A stretch of DNA of 64,000 nucleotides, taken from the NCBI RefSeq assembly GCF_030268965.1, contig NZ_BSSE01000020.1:62001-126000 (forward strand). Reading direction: 5' to 3'. The position numbers and the translations under genes are program-made. Below are positions 35,401-44,467 of the stretch, piece by piece (the first letter of the stretch is position 1; every line of letters begins with the position of its first letter). This DNA comes from Microtetraspora sp. NBRC 16547. GTDB taxonomy: Bacteria > Actinomycetota > Actinomycetes > Streptosporangiales > Streptosporangiaceae. The notes below the pieces were generated by a model. It worked only from the letters and a program-made list of their open reading frames with translations. It was not told the DNA's origin and did no database searches.

Positions 35401-36570
35401 CTACGCGGCGTGCCGGACGCGCTCCGCCGCGGCCTCCTGATGGTCGACCAGCACCGCGTGATGGTCGGCGCCCTCGGGGCCGTCCGGGTCGGCGTGGACG
35501 GTGGCGGCACCCAGCCGGGGCAGGCCGTGGATGAGCCGGTGCTCGGCCTCCACCGCGACGGCGTGCGCCTCCACCAGGGTCAGCCCGGGATCGAGCACGA
35601 TCTCGACCTCGGCGCGCAGCGTGTGGCCGACCCAGCGCAGCCGGACCGCGCCCACCCGCCGCACGCCCGGGACCTCGCCAAGGACGCGCTCGGCCTCCTC
35701 GACCAACGCCGGATCGACGGCGTCCATGAGCCGGTGGCAGATCTGCCGCGCCGCGTCCCGCAGCACGAAGCAGATCGCGGCCGTGATCAGCAGGCCGACC
35801 ACCGGGTCGGCGAGCGGGACGCCCAGCGCGGCTCCGCCCGCCCCGGCCAGCACGGCCAGGGAGGCGAAGCCGTCGGTCCTGGCGTGCAGGCCGTCCGCCA
35901 CCAGCGCCGCCGAGCCGATCTCCCGGCCGACCCTGATGCGGTAGCGGGCCACCCACTCGTTCCCGGCGAACCCCACCAGCCCGGCGGCGGCCACCCAGCC
36001 CACGGCCCGGATGTCGTGCGGGTCGGCCAGCCGCCGGAGTGCCTCATATCCGGCCAGGGCCGCGGACGCGGCGATGATCAGCACGATGAGCACGCCGGCC
36101 AGGTCCTCGGCCCGGCCGTACCCGTAGGTGAAGCGCCGGGTGGCCGCGCGCCGCCCCAGCCAGAAGGCGATGCCCAGCGGGACGGCGGTCAGGGCGTCGG
36201 CGACGTTGTGCAGGGTGTCGCCCAGCAGCGCCACCGATCCGGAGAACGCCACGATCACCGCCTGGGCGGCGGCGGTCACCATCAGCACCGCGAAGGAGAC
36301 CGCCAGCGCCCGCATGCCGCGACCGCTCGACTCCAGCGCCGCGTCGGTCTTGTCGGCGGTGTCGTGGCTGTGCGGCACCACGGTCCGGCCCACCCGGGAC
36401 GCCCACACCCCGAACCGTCCGCCGCCCGCCCCGCCCCGAGCCCCATGCCCGTGACCGTGCCCGTGCCCGTGACCATGCCCGTGGCCCTGATCCGGCCCGC
36501 GCCGGTCGGCGTGGGCACGGCCGGAGGGGTGGCCGTGGGGGTGATCCTGACCCTGGTGCGGCTCGGACAT
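35401..36570 (-). CDS. Cation diffusion facilitator (CDF) metal exporter with His-rich N terminus
   Basis: 389 residues. Residues 1-45 are rich in His-Gly (HGHGHGHGHGHGHG), a probable metal buffer encoded by a 6-bp repeat. Six membrane segments follow, with family motifs GSVALLGDTLHNVADAL (TM2, HxxxD) and AALVADGLHARTDGFASLAVL (TM5). A cytoplasmic C-terminal domain completes it. It exports Zn2+, Co2+ or Ni2+ in exchange for protons. The divergent SmtB/ArsR sensor is its likely repressor. Confidence 0.9.
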   Translation of the reverse strand: MSEPHQGQDHPHGHPSGRAHADRRGPDQGHGHGHGHGHGHGHGARGGAGGGRFGVWASRVGRTVVPHSHDTADKTDAALESSGRGMRALAVSFAVLMVTAAAQAVIVAFSGSVALLGDTLHNVADALTAVPLGIAFWLGRRAATRRFTYGYGRAEDLAGVLIVLIIAASAALAGYEALRRLADPHDIRAVGWVAAAGLVGFAGNEWVARYRIRVGREIGSAALVADGLHARTDGFASLAVLAGAGGAALGVPLADPVVGLLITAAICFVLRDAARQICHRLMDAVDPALVEEAERVLGEVPGVRRVGAVRLRWVGHTLRAEVEIVLDPGLTLVEAHAVAVEAEHRLIHGLPRLGAATVHADPDGPEGADHHAVLVDHQEAAAERVRHAA

Positions 36571-36607
36571 GAGTGCCTCGCTTGCGTCGGACGGCTCTCC
36601 GGCCGAC

Positions 36608-36623
36608 TATATGTATTCATGTA
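36608..36623. promoter_or_regulatory. Palindromic site between CDF and ArsR genes
   Basis: TATATG-TATT-CATGTA is an imperfect palindrome (5 of 6 pairs) in an AT-rich patch within otherwise GC-rich DNA. It lies 38 bp before the CDF start and 29 bp before the ArsR start. SmtB/ArsR repressors bind such AT-rich dyads. Confidence 0.5.
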
Positions 36624-36651
36624 CGCACGCGACAACGAATCAGGTACGACC

Positions 36652-36975
36652 ATGTCGCAGGAGCAACCCGACCGCGCCCGGGTGGAGGCGGCGGTCGCCG
36701 CGTTCCGCATGCTCAGTGACGCGACCCGGCTGCGCCTGATGTGGCTGCTGGCCTCCGGGGAGTACGACGTCTCGTCGCTGTCGCGGATGGTGGCCGTGGC
36801 GCGCCCCTCGGTCTCCCAGCACCTCGCCAAGCTGCGCATGGCCGGGCTGGTGCGCACCCGCAGGGACGGCCGCCGCGTCCTCTACCGGGCGACGGACACG
36901 CACGTCCGCACGCTCATCGCCGAGGCGCTCTCGCACGCCGATCACGAGGTGTCCGGGACGCCGCGCCACGACTGA
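36652..36975 (+). CDS. ArsR/SmtB family metal-sensing repressor
   Basis: 107 residues from the ATG at 36652; an in-frame ATG at 36619 lies within the palindrome. The winged helix is FRMLSDATRLRLMWLLASGEYDVSSLSRMV then RPSVSQHLAKLRMAGLVRTRRDGRRVLYRA. The alpha-5 metal site is complete: Asp82, His84, His95, His98 (D-x-H-x10-H-x-x-H), as in CzrA/NmtR-type Zn, Co or Ni sensors. No alpha-3 Cys motif is present, which argues against arsenic or cadmium sensing. It should release DNA when metal rises and so induce the divergent CDF exporter. Confidence 0.88.
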   Translation: MSQEQPDRARVEAAVAAFRMLSDATRLRLMWLLASGEYDVSSLSRMVAVARPSVSQHLAKLRMAGLVRTRRDGRRVLYRATDTHVRTLIAEALSHADHEVSGTPRHD

Positions 36976-37069
36976 GCTCCGGGCGCCGGCTTGGCGGGCA
37001 ACCCTGTGCCGAGAATCCGCGATTCTGTGCTCAGTCGCTGAGTTTGATCTGGTGGATCCTCCTCGGCGG

Positions 37070-39931
37070 CTATCGCTCTGAGGTCATCATCGGTGTCGCG
37101 GCGGGGGCCATCGGGGCGAAGCCGAGATCGGCCAGCGCGGCCGCGCCACGGCCGGCGTGGTCGCCGCCGGCGAGCACCAGGGTGCGCAACGACTGATAGC
37201 GGCAGCCGGCGGTGTCAAACGCGTCTACCGTGGCGAGCAACCGCTCCTGGTCATTGTCGAGCAGCGCTTGGGCCCGCTCCACAATGGCGGTGGCGACCGG
37301 GTTGCCGGCCACGACGGTCCGAGCCTCGGCCACACGGTCGCGAGCGCCGGGGCTCCCGGCGAGCACGGCGGCTTCGGCGCGCAGCGCCACGTACCAGTGA
37401 AGCCAGATCCAGGTGACCCATTGCCACACCTCGCCGGGCTCAGGCGCCAGCCGCTCCAGCGCCTGCGGCGCCTGCCCGCGGTGGAGCAGAAGCATCGCGT
37501 CGAAGATCGCCCCGTAGCCGTAGGTATTGCCCGGTGAGGGGTCGAGTTGATTCAGGACGGCGCTCCATTCGCGCCGGGCGTCCTGGTCGTCGCACAGGCC
37601 GTGGATCGTCGCCACCGCAGCCGCCGGCGGACCGAGGATGGACCTGGCGGGGGCGCCGGCCCGCTGCCACGCGTCGAGGAACCGGACGCTGCCGGCGCGT
37701 ACCTCGTCGAGGTTGCCCGCGAACGCGTCGGCCACAAGGAGCCAGCCCGTGGCGCGATGGCCGACTTCCGCCAGCAGCGGATGATCCGCCAGTCGCCGTG
37801 CCCACCGGCGGGCACCAGGCAGGTCCCCCGTGCCGAGGCTGGCCTCGGTGACCTCACCAAGTGCCTCGATCAGCTCGTGGGTACCGGCCGGGGTGTCCGG
37901 TGTGGACGAGAGCAGGGTGATTCGGCGCCGGGCCGTGTCGGCGGCGGCGAACGTGTCACCGGCCCAGCTCTGGGCGCAGGTGAGCGTATCCAGCGCGGCG
38001 GATTCGGCGAGCGGGTCACCCGTGCGGTGAGCGAGTTCGACCGCTCGTTCGGCGCGTTCGATCGTCACCGGGACCGCGTTGTCGTCCAGGCCCTGCGCGG
38101 CACCGATCTCGGTGAGCGCCCGCCCAGCCTCAGCCAGTGCTACCGCGGCCTGGGCGTCCGGGTCGTCGCCGGCCAGCTCCCGCGCCTGGGTGATGAGTGC
38201 GATCGCCTCCTGCTGCGGCAGCTTCCGTACGAACTTGCCGGAGAACCGGTAGGCGTTGGCGGCGGCGGTCGCCAGGTCACGGGCGGCACCGGCGGTGTCG
38301 CCGGACCTGCGGGCGGCGTCCGCGGCCGCGCGGTGCAGGCGGTCCATGTCATCGCCATTCATCCGGCAGCCGGCCACGGCCGCCGCCTGCCGCAGCATCG
38401 ACGCCGTGGCGGCGGGATCGGTCGCGAGCGCGGCCGCCTGCTCATAGCGCCCCTGCGACTCGCCGATCAGGTTACGGGTGAAGGTCAGCTCCGCCAGGCG
38501 CCGGGCGAGATCGTACGCGTCCGCGCGCTGCTCCGGCTGTTCGGCCGCCCACACCAGGGCCGCGCGGAGATCGTCCGCCACCAGGTCGAACCGAGCCCGC
38601 CAATCCTGGCGTGCCACCGCCAGACCGGCGGCCTTGGCCAGACACCAGCGAAGGTGCCGGGATCGAGCGTCGACCAGTTCACCGGCCTCGGCGAGCCGCT
38701 CCGTCGCGTACTGGCGGATGGTCTCCAGCGCCCGGTACTCCGTCCCGCCCGGGGACGCCGTCACCACCAGCAGGCTCTGTTCGGCGAGCCGGGCCAGTCC
38801 CTCGGCGACAATGCCTTCCTCGGATCCGGCCACCTCCGCCGCCGCCGCAACGGTGAACGGCGCCACGAACACCGACACCCGGCGCAGCAGCGCCCGGTCG
38901 GCCGGCTCCAGCAGGGCGTGGCTCCAGTCCAGCGCCCCACGCACCGAACGGTGCCGTTCATCGGCGCGGGAGCCGCCGGTGAGCATCCGGAGCGGGTGGG
39001 ACAGGGCCGCGGTGATGCCATCGAGCCCGAGCGTGGGATACCGGGCGGCGGCCAGCTCGATCGCCAGCGCCATTCCATCCAGCCGCGCACAGATCGCGGC
39101 GATCTGGTCGCGCAGTGGCGGATCCAGCGGCCAGCCGACCGCCGCGGCCCGCTCCATGAACAACGCGACCGCGTCCGACTCACCGTCGACGGTCAACGAC
39201 AGCGGCGGCACCGGATACACCCGTTCGAACGGCACCATCAGCCGTGCCCGGCTGGTCGCCAGCACCGTCAACCGAGGGCACGTCGCCAGCAGCCGCTCGA
39301 GAAACAGCGCCACCCCGTCCACCACGTGCTCGCAGTTGTCCAGCACCAGCAACGCGTGACGGTCGGCCAGCGCGGCGACCACGGACTCGGTCATGTCACG
39401 GCCGGGCTGCTCACCCAGGCCGAACGCCCCGGCGACCGCAGTCGCGATCATCCCCGGGTCGGTGACCGGGACGAGGTCGACGAACCACACCCCGTCGGAG
39501 TACTCGCCGGCCGCTTCCGCGGCCGCCGCCAATGCCAGCCGGGTCTTGCCCACTCCGCCGGGACCGACCGCGGTCACCTGGCGGTGTGCCTTGATCATCT
39601 CGGTCAGCTCGGCTCGCTCGTTCATCCGGCCGATGAACGAGGTCAGCGGGGCGGGCAGAACCGGTGCCGGGTGCGACGGGCCGGCGCCGGTCGGCTCGGG
39701 CGCACGCTGGGCGAGCGCCCGCCGATCCGGCACCTCCAGCTTGCGCAGCAGCGAGGAGACGTGACTCTCCACCGTACGCACCGAGATGCACAGCCGTGCC
39801 GCGATCTCGGCGTTGCTGAGATGAGCCCCGACCAGTTCCAGCACCTCGGCTTCCCGAGGCGAGATCTCCACGTCTGTCACCACTGCCCCAGTTTGCCGCA
39901 TCCGCTCCACGGCCCCATCCGTGGTGACCAC
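37070..39931 (-). CDS. Large LuxR-type regulator with STAND ATPase and TPR-like repeats
   Basis: Up to 953 residues; the start may be later, at the GTG before TDVEISPREAEVL. Unusually the LuxR helix-turn-helix is N-terminal: SPREAEVLELVGAHLSNAEIAARLCISVRTVESHVSSLLRKL. Then a STAND/NB-ARC ATPase: Walker A GPGGVGKTR, HALLVLDNCEHVVDG, TSRARLMVPFERVYPVPPL. The remaining 500 residues are Ala-rich helical repeats. Such proteins integrate an unknown signal by ATP-driven oligomerisation. A 13-bp repeat (GATCCGTGCTGTC, twice, 39939 on) lies just before it. The divergent VOC gene is a candidate target. Confidence 0.83.
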   Translation of the reverse strand: MVTTDGAVERMRQTGAVVTDVEISPREAEVLELVGAHLSNAEIAARLCISVRTVESHVSSLLRKLEVPDRRALAQRAPEPTGAGPSHPAPVLPAPLTSFIGRMNERAELTEMIKAHRQVTAVGPGGVGKTRLALAAAAEAAGEYSDGVWFVDLVPVTDPGMIATAVAGAFGLGEQPGRDMTESVVAALADRHALLVLDNCEHVVDGVALFLERLLATCPRLTVLATSRARLMVPFERVYPVPPLSLTVDGESDAVALFMERAAAVGWPLDPPLRDQIAAICARLDGMALAIELAAARYPTLGLDGITAALSHPLRMLTGGSRADERHRSVRGALDWSHALLEPADRALLRRVSVFVAPFTVAAAAEVAGSEEGIVAEGLARLAEQSLLVVTASPGGTEYRALETIRQYATERLAEAGELVDARSRHLRWCLAKAAGLAVARQDWRARFDLVADDLRAALVWAAEQPEQRADAYDLARRLAELTFTRNLIGESQGRYEQAAALATDPAATASMLRQAAAVAGCRMNGDDMDRLHRAAADAARRSGDTAGAARDLATAAANAYRFSGKFVRKLPQQEAIALITQARELAGDDPDAQAAVALAEAGRALTEIGAAQGLDDNAVPVTIERAERAVELAHRTGDPLAESAALDTLTCAQSWAGDTFAAADTARRRITLLSSTPDTPAGTHELIEALGEVTEASLGTGDLPGARRWARRLADHPLLAEVGHRATGWLLVADAFAGNLDEVRAGSVRFLDAWQRAGAPARSILGPPAAAVATIHGLCDDQDARREWSAVLNQLDPSPGNTYGYGAIFDAMLLLHRGQAPQALERLAPEPGEVWQWVTWIWLHWYVALRAEAAVLAGSPGARDRVAEARTVVAGNPVATAIVERAQALLDNDQERLLATVDAFDTAGCRYQSLRTLVLAGGDHAGRGAAALADLGFAPMAPAATPMMTSER

Positions 39932-39938
39932 CGCCCGC

Positions 39939-39973
39939 GATCCGTGCTGTCGATCCGTGCTGTCGATCCGTGG
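39939..39973. repeat. 13-bp direct repeat between divergent genes
   Basis: GATCCGTGCTGTC occurs twice in tandem followed by a partial third copy GATCCGTGG, in the 143-bp space between the LuxR-STAND gene and the VOC gene. It could be an operator or slippage product. Confidence 0.6.
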
Positions 39974-40074
39974 ACGGTTCCGTGGTCGCCACGGATGTGG
40001 AGTGGACAGGCCGGAAGCGAAGCTGTGAACACCTACACAGCGGGTCGATGTGACCCACCACTACAGGAGCGACC

Positions 40075-40431
40075 ATGACCGGCTCGTCCACTCAGGGAAT
40101 CACGACCGTGCTGCACCCCGTGTCCGACCTGGCGAAGGCCAAAGCCGTGTACGCGGCCCTGCTCGGTGTTGCGCCGCAGGCCGACTCGCCCTACTACGTC
40201 GGCTTCGAGGCCGAGGGCCAGCACATCGGACTGGTGCCGGACGGTGGACCGCAGGGCATGACCTCGCCGGTCGCCTACTGGCACGTGAAAGACATCGAGG
40301 CGAAGCTGGCCGAGGTGACCGCCGCGGGGGCCACCGTGAAGGAGGCCGCGCACGAGGTCGGGGGCGGCCGCCTGGTGGCCACCGTCACCGACCCCGACGG
40401 CAACGTCCTCGGGCTGATCCAGGACCGCTGA
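40075..40431 (+). CDS. VOC (glyoxalase/bleomycin-resistance fold) protein
   Basis: 118 residues, ATG at 40075 with ACAGGAGC upstream. One VOC module: VLHPVSDLAKAKAVYAALLGVAP, then YVGFEAEGQHIGLVPDG, SPVAYWHVKDIEAKLAEVTAAGATV and TVTDPDGNVLGLIQD with a metal-ligand-type Glu/Asp region. Substrate unknown. It is divergent from the LuxR-STAND regulator. The 240 bp that follow, up to 40675, show no gene. Confidence 0.82.
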   Translation: MTGSSTQGITTVLHPVSDLAKAKAVYAALLGVAPQADSPYYVGFEAEGQHIGLVPDGGPQGMTSPVAYWHVKDIEAKLAEVTAAGATVKEAAHEVGGGRLVATVTDPDGNVLGLIQDR

Positions 40432-40675
40432 GCGGCGACCTCGACGGCATCATCACGCACGTACAGGCCGGTGGTGCCGAGGCCATCAGGGAAAAGCGTC
40501 AGCGCAGCCGGACGTCGTCGGCGACCGACGCGCGATCGGGAGTTGGTTGGTCTGACGCATCGGCCATACGCCTCGGCTGATCGAGGCTCCACGGTCCGGT
40601 GGCACCGGCCCGAAAGAGGACCATGAGGTCCCCTCAAGATTCCGAACATCAAGCTCCGCAAGGGGGAAATCTGCC

Positions 40676-41128
40676 ATGAGCAGCACCGAAAGCACCACTT
40701 ACGACGGATTCACGGCCGAGGAACGGGCCGCGATGAAGGAGCACGCCCAGGACCAGAAGAAGGCAGCGCGCCGTAGCTCACGTGCGGACAAGGCGGCGCA
40801 GGAGCAGCAGGACGTACTCGCGAAGATCGCCGAGATGCAGGACTCGGACCGGCTCCTCGCCGAGCGCGTCCACGCCATCATCACCACCAGCGCCCCGGCC
40901 CTCGCGCCGAAGCTCTGGTATGGCATGCCCGCCTACGCGCTGAACGGCAAAATCGTCTGCCATTTCCAGAGCGCGGCGAAGTTCAAGACGCGCTACGCGA
41001 CGCTCGGGTTCAGCGACCAGGCGAAGCTGGACGACGGCACAACGTGGGCGGTCGGTTTCGCCCTGACCGAGGTGACGGCCGAGGCGGAGGCGCGGATCAG
41101 TGCGCTGGTGAAGCAGGCGGTGAGCTGA
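40676..41128 (+). CDS. DUF1801/YdhG-like protein
   Basis: 150 residues, ATG at 40676 with AAGGGGG upstream. The first 60 residues are charged and helical (AAMKEHAQDQKKAARRSSRADKAAQEQQ). The rest is DUF1801-like: APALAPKLWYGMPAYALNGKIVCHFQSAAKFKTRYATLGFSD. Relatives are sometimes called iron chaperones by similarity to frataxin-like folds, without proof here. It seems to be a single-gene unit. Confidence 0.75.
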   Translation: MSSTESTTYDGFTAEERAAMKEHAQDQKKAARRSSRADKAAQEQQDVLAKIAEMQDSDRLLAERVHAIITTSAPALAPKLWYGMPAYALNGKIVCHFQSAAKFKTRYATLGFSDQAKLDDGTTWAVGFALTEVTAEAEARISALVKQAVS

Positions 41129-41237
41129 GGCGCGCCCGAGCCGGCCATCACCGAAAGTGCTGGCTCCACCATCACCAAATCAGGCTGTAGTGGGCGTATG
41201 ACACTAGTGCCCCTCCCGTCAATCTTTGCCCCGTCGC

Positions 41238-41325
41238 GTCGCCCAGGGTGGCACCTCGCTGCGTTGTCGCCCCACCCGCGAATGTCGGCCGTAGGCTCCG
41301 CTACGACCTCCTCCTCCGCCTTGCG
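41238..41325 (-). repeat. Dispersed repeat, copy B (reverse)
   Basis: Read on the minus strand this stretch begins CGCAAGGCGGAGGAGGAGGT and ends near GGTGCCACCCTGGGCGA, matching 11802-11924 apart from the central insert of copy A and about a dozen substitutions. It fills the space between the convergent DUF1801 and MFS genes. Confidence 0.75.
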
Positions 41326-41377
41326 ATGCACCACCCTGGACACCGCTCCTTCCGGGCAAACCTTGCCGGTCACGGCA

Positions 41378-42640
41378 CTAGCCCGCCTGGCGTACCTGAT
41401 CTCGATGAAGGGCGGGGCGCAGCCGCCCGGCACGGTCGAGCCGCCGTACCGCGTACGCCGAGGCGAGCCCGGCGGCCAGCAGGAGCAGCCACGGCAGCGC
41501 GGGGACGCCGTGGGCGGCCCCCACATCGATGGCCCAGCCGCTGGCCAGGTTGCCGAGCAGGATGCCGACCGCCGAGAAGGCGTTGTAGAGCCCGTAGTAG
41601 GTGCCGGTCAGCTCCGGCGCCCCCAGCGTCGAGATCATGGCCATCTCGAACGGGAAGATCAGCATCCCCGCGGAGGTGAGCAGGATCGCGCTGAGCACCG
41701 CGGGCGCCGCCCCCAGCCCGTACGGCAGGCGCTCGGGCTGGGCGGCGAACTGGCTCGCGAGCAGCACGGGTACAAAGGCCGCACCCATGACCGCGAGCCC
41801 GCGCGCGATGGCCTGCTCCGGCCGCCATCGGCGCGAGGCGAAGGCGGTGAGCCGGACCTGGCCGGCCACCGCCAGCAGCGCCATGAAGGTGTACATCACC
41901 GCGATCGCCGCCTGGCCGCCTCCCGCGCGGCGCAGCTCCAGCGGAAGCCCCAGATAGACCTGGTAGGAGAGGGCGTACGACACGAACATGGCCGCCGAGA
42001 AGGCCACGAACGGCCGGTTCGCGATCACCTCCTTCCAGTCCACCAGCACCGGGCGGTCCGTCCCTTCCGCCGTGCCCCGGCGAGAGGGCAGCCGGCGGGC
42101 CTGCAGCAGCGTCAGCACCGCGAAGACGACCGAGGCGGCCAGGCAGGCGAGCCGGAAGTCGACCGCGACGAGCAGCACGCCGACCAGCGGCCCGACCAGG
42201 ATCCCCGCCTGATAGAAGACGTTGAACAGGGCGAACGCCTCGACCTTCCGCTCCCCCGCCTCGACCGCGACGTACGCGCGGACGGCCGGGTTGAACAGCG
42301 CACCGGCGAGGCCGGTCAGCACCGAGGCGGCGATGAGCGCGGGCACCGACGTCGAGACGCCGAACAGGGCGAACCCCACGGTGCGCAGCGCGCACCCCGC
42401 CATGATCAGCGGCTTGTAGCCGTACCGGTCGCACAGCGTGCCGCCGACCGGGAACATGCCCTGCTGGCTGAGGTTGCGCAGGCCGAGCAGCAGCCCGGTC
42501 AGCCAGACGGCCAGCCCGAGCCGCCCCGACAGGTGGTCGGCGAGGTACGGCACGAGCATGTAAAAGCCCAGGTTGATCCCGAACTGGTTGACCATGAGGA
42601 GCCGCACGGCCGGACCGAACGACGTGAACCGCGCTCTCAT
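41378..42640 (-). CDS. Major facilitator superfamily transporter
   Basis: 420 residues from the ATG at 42640. Twelve membrane segments; the MFS loop motif is seen in [29 protein letters not shown] between TM2 and TM3. It resembles drug/metabolite efflux proteins of the DHA1 type. Its start overlaps the stop of the PLP enzyme gene (ATGA), so transporter and enzyme are made together. Export of the enzyme's product is the simplest reading. Confidence 0.85.
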   Translation of the reverse strand: MRARFTSFGPAVRLLMVNQFGINLGFYMLVPYLADHLSGRLGLAVWLTGLLLGLRNLSQQGMFPVGGTLCDRYGYKPLIMAGCALRTVGFALFGVSTSVPALIAASVLTGLAGALFNPAVRAYVAVEAGERKVEAFALFNVFYQAGILVGPLVGVLLVAVDFRLACLAASVVFAVLTLLQARRLPSRRGTAEGTDRPVLVDWKEVIANRPFVAFSAAMFVSYALSYQVYLGLPLELRRAGGGQAAIAVMYTFMALLAVAGQVRLTAFASRRWRPEQAIARGLAVMGAAFVPVLLASQFAAQPERLPYGLGAAPAVLSAILLTSAGMLIFPFEMAMISTLGAPELTGTYYGLYNAFSAVGILLGNLASGWAIDVGAAHGVPALPWLLLLAAGLASAYAVRRLDRAGRLRPALHRDQVRQAG

Positions 42641-43758
42641 ACGGCGGCTCCCAGCGGATCGACCACGGTCGAGCAGCGGGTCCATCGGGCGACCTCCCGC
42701 TCGGCCGGGTGGGAGATCTCGTCCGGATGCTCGGCCGGCGCGCCGTCGAGAAGGCCGTTGGCCGCGCAGTAGTCGTCGTCGAAGACGGTGTTCCAGTACC
42801 GCCACGGCCCGTCGGGGAAGACCGCCACGATCGCGGTGCCCTTCGGCGAGGTCCTGGCCACCCAGTCGGCGACCAGCGCGACCGCTCCCGCGCTCCACCC
42901 TCCGGAGGCGTAGTGCGCGGCGGCGAGCACGCGGCAGGTGTGCACGGCCTCCGCCGGGTTGACCCAGTGGACCTCGGAGAACGCGGGATAGTCCACGTTC
43001 CGGGGATGGATGCTGCTGCCCAGGCCGCGCATGAGGCGGGACCTGGCCGGCTGCCCGAAGATCGTCGAGCCGATCGTGTCCACCCCGACCAGCGAGACAT
43101 CGGGGAAGGTACGGCGCAGCGCCCGGAGGATCCCCGCGCTGTGCCCTCCCGTGCCCACCGAGCAGACGAGGACGTCGATCAGCGGGAGCTGCGCCACCAG
43201 TTCGGCGGCGAGCGCGGCGTAGGCCGCCACATTGTCCGGGTTGTCGTACTGGTTCGGGCAGTAGGCGTCGGGCAGCTCGGCGAGCAGCCGCCGGACCCGC
43301 TCCTTGCGCGCCTCCTGCCATCCGCCGGTCGGGTGCGGCTCGGTCACGATCTCCAGGCGGGCGCCGTACGCCCGGAGCAGCCGCGCCATGAGCGGCTCCA
43401 GGCCGGGGTCGGCGACGAGCGTGACCGGGTGACCGTGGACGATGCCGGCCAGCGCCAGGCCGAGCCCGAGCGTGCCGCTGGTCGACTCGACGATCGTGCC
43501 GCCGGGGACCAGCTCGCCGCGCCGCCGGGCGCAACGCACCATGTTGAGCGCCGGACGGTCCTTGATCCCGCCCGGATTGAACCCTTCCAGCTTCGCCCAG
43601 AAGCCCCTTTCCGGAGAACGCGTGGGAATCCACGTGACCGGCGTGTCACCGACTCGGACCGGCGAATGGAAACGCGGATCGACAGGCGAATTCCGCAGCG
43701 AAGGAATGCCCTCGAACGCGGGCAGCGTGGAACTGACGAGAGATTTCACTGGTACCAA
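42637..43758 (-). CDS. PLP-dependent cysteine synthase-like (beta-family) enzyme
   Basis: 373 residues. The PLP lysine is Lys66 in [18 protein letters not shown], followed by the phosphate/substrate loop [15 protein letters not shown] and the glycine loop [11 protein letters not shown]. This is fold-type II as in CysK/CBS, but an N-terminal extension of about 35 residues and a C-terminal tail of some 60 residues are additional. Relatives include 2,3-diaminopropionate-forming enzymes in natural-product pathways. The co-translated MFS exporter favours a small secreted or special amino acid. The exact reaction is not known. Confidence 0.82.
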   Translation of the reverse strand: MVPVKSLVSSTLPAFEGIPSLRNSPVDPRFHSPVRVGDTPVTWIPTRSPERGFWAKLEGFNPGGIKDRPALNMVRCARRRGELVPGGTIVESTSGTLGLGLALAGIVHGHPVTLVADPGLEPLMARLLRAYGARLEIVTEPHPTGGWQEARKERVRRLLAELPDAYCPNQYDNPDNVAAYAALAAELVAQLPLIDVLVCSVGTGGHSAGILRALRRTFPDVSLVGVDTIGSTIFGQPARSRLMRGLGSSIHPRNVDYPAFSEVHWVNPAEAVHTCRVLAAAHYASGGWSAGAVALVADWVARTSPKGTAIVAVFPDGPWRYWNTVFDDDYCAANGLLDGAPAEHPDEISHPAEREVARWTRCSTVVDPLGAAV

Positions 43759-43866
43759 CCCACCAAAGGTCCGCGACGCCCCTTTCTTGAGGCGCCGAAC
43801 ATTTCCGCGTGCGCTTTTCCGCGTGGCCCGGGCGAGGGGAAACTCGTGCCGCGCGGAGCGGTGGGT

Positions 43867-44286
43867 CTATATGCGCAGCACGCAGAGCGCCAGGCGGTCT
43901 CCCCGGCACGGTACGCGGAGCGACGGCGGAGGGACGGACCGGACGGAGGGACGCGGCACGACCTGCACGGCCACCGCCACGGCGGCCTCCGCGTGGAACA
44001 ACAGGTCGTGGGCATCCAGGGCGCGGGTCCACAGTCCCGCGCTCTCGTCGCAGCAGTCCGAGTGCCCGGGCGGGTCGTCGCACCCGTCGCCGTCCGGGCA
44101 GTCCGTGCCGGCGGCGACGTGGTGGTGGTGACCGCGGTGTCCCTGGTCGAGCGTGCAGCAGGACGCGGCGTACACCGAGAAGAGCCCGATCGCCACCACG
44201 ATGACGACGAGCATCCGGCTCACGCGCGCCCACGCCGGGTCGCCGGGCGGCATCGCCGCCACGTCGCGGAAAGTCCTGTTGCACAT
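43867..44286 (-). CDS. Small Cys/His-rich membrane-anchored protein, DUF6153-like
   Basis: 139 residues from the ATG at 44286. One membrane segment (SRMLVVIVVAIGLFSVYAASCCTL) is followed by an extracytoplasmic stretch rich in His, Cys and Asp (GHRGHHHHVAAGTDCPDGDGCDDPPGHSDCC). The end PPPSLRVPCRGDRLALCVLRI recalls the conserved C terminus of DUF6153 proteins of actinobacteria. A metal-related role at the membrane is only suggested by composition. A longer start at 44349 is possible. Confidence 0.55.
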   Translation of the reverse strand: MCNRTFRDVAAMPPGDPAWARVSRMLVVIVVAIGLFSVYAASCCTLDQGHRGHHHHVAAGTDCPDGDGCDDPPGHSDCCDESAGLWTRALDAHDLLFHAEAAVAVAVQVVPRPSVRSVPPPSLRVPCRGDRLALCVLRI

Positions 44287-44467
44287 CGCGAGAAGTGTGC
44301 CCAGGCCGCTTCGCTTTCCATGCGGACCAGGAACGCCGCAGTCCGACAATTTACCTGGTCATCGGAGATGACCCGAAATATTCATATGGCCCTGAATCGA
44401 GGGGTTTTCCGGACGGTCAGACCGAGAAACGCCGGGCGACATCGACGCGGGGAAGGCGGCCCGGGGA

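Noticed and set aside
36601-36651. ATG at 36619 as the start of the ArsR regulator
   Set aside because: It lies inside the operator-like palindrome and adds residues not seen in the family; the ATG at 36652 is preferred.
40440-40675. Small frames after the VOC gene
   Set aside because: Short, no ribosome site, no similarity; treated as empty intergenic sequence.
41198-42772. 524-codon plus-strand frame
   Set aside because: Antisense to the MFS transporter and starting in the dispersed repeat; extremely rich in Arg, Gln, Glu and Gly as typical of shadow frames.
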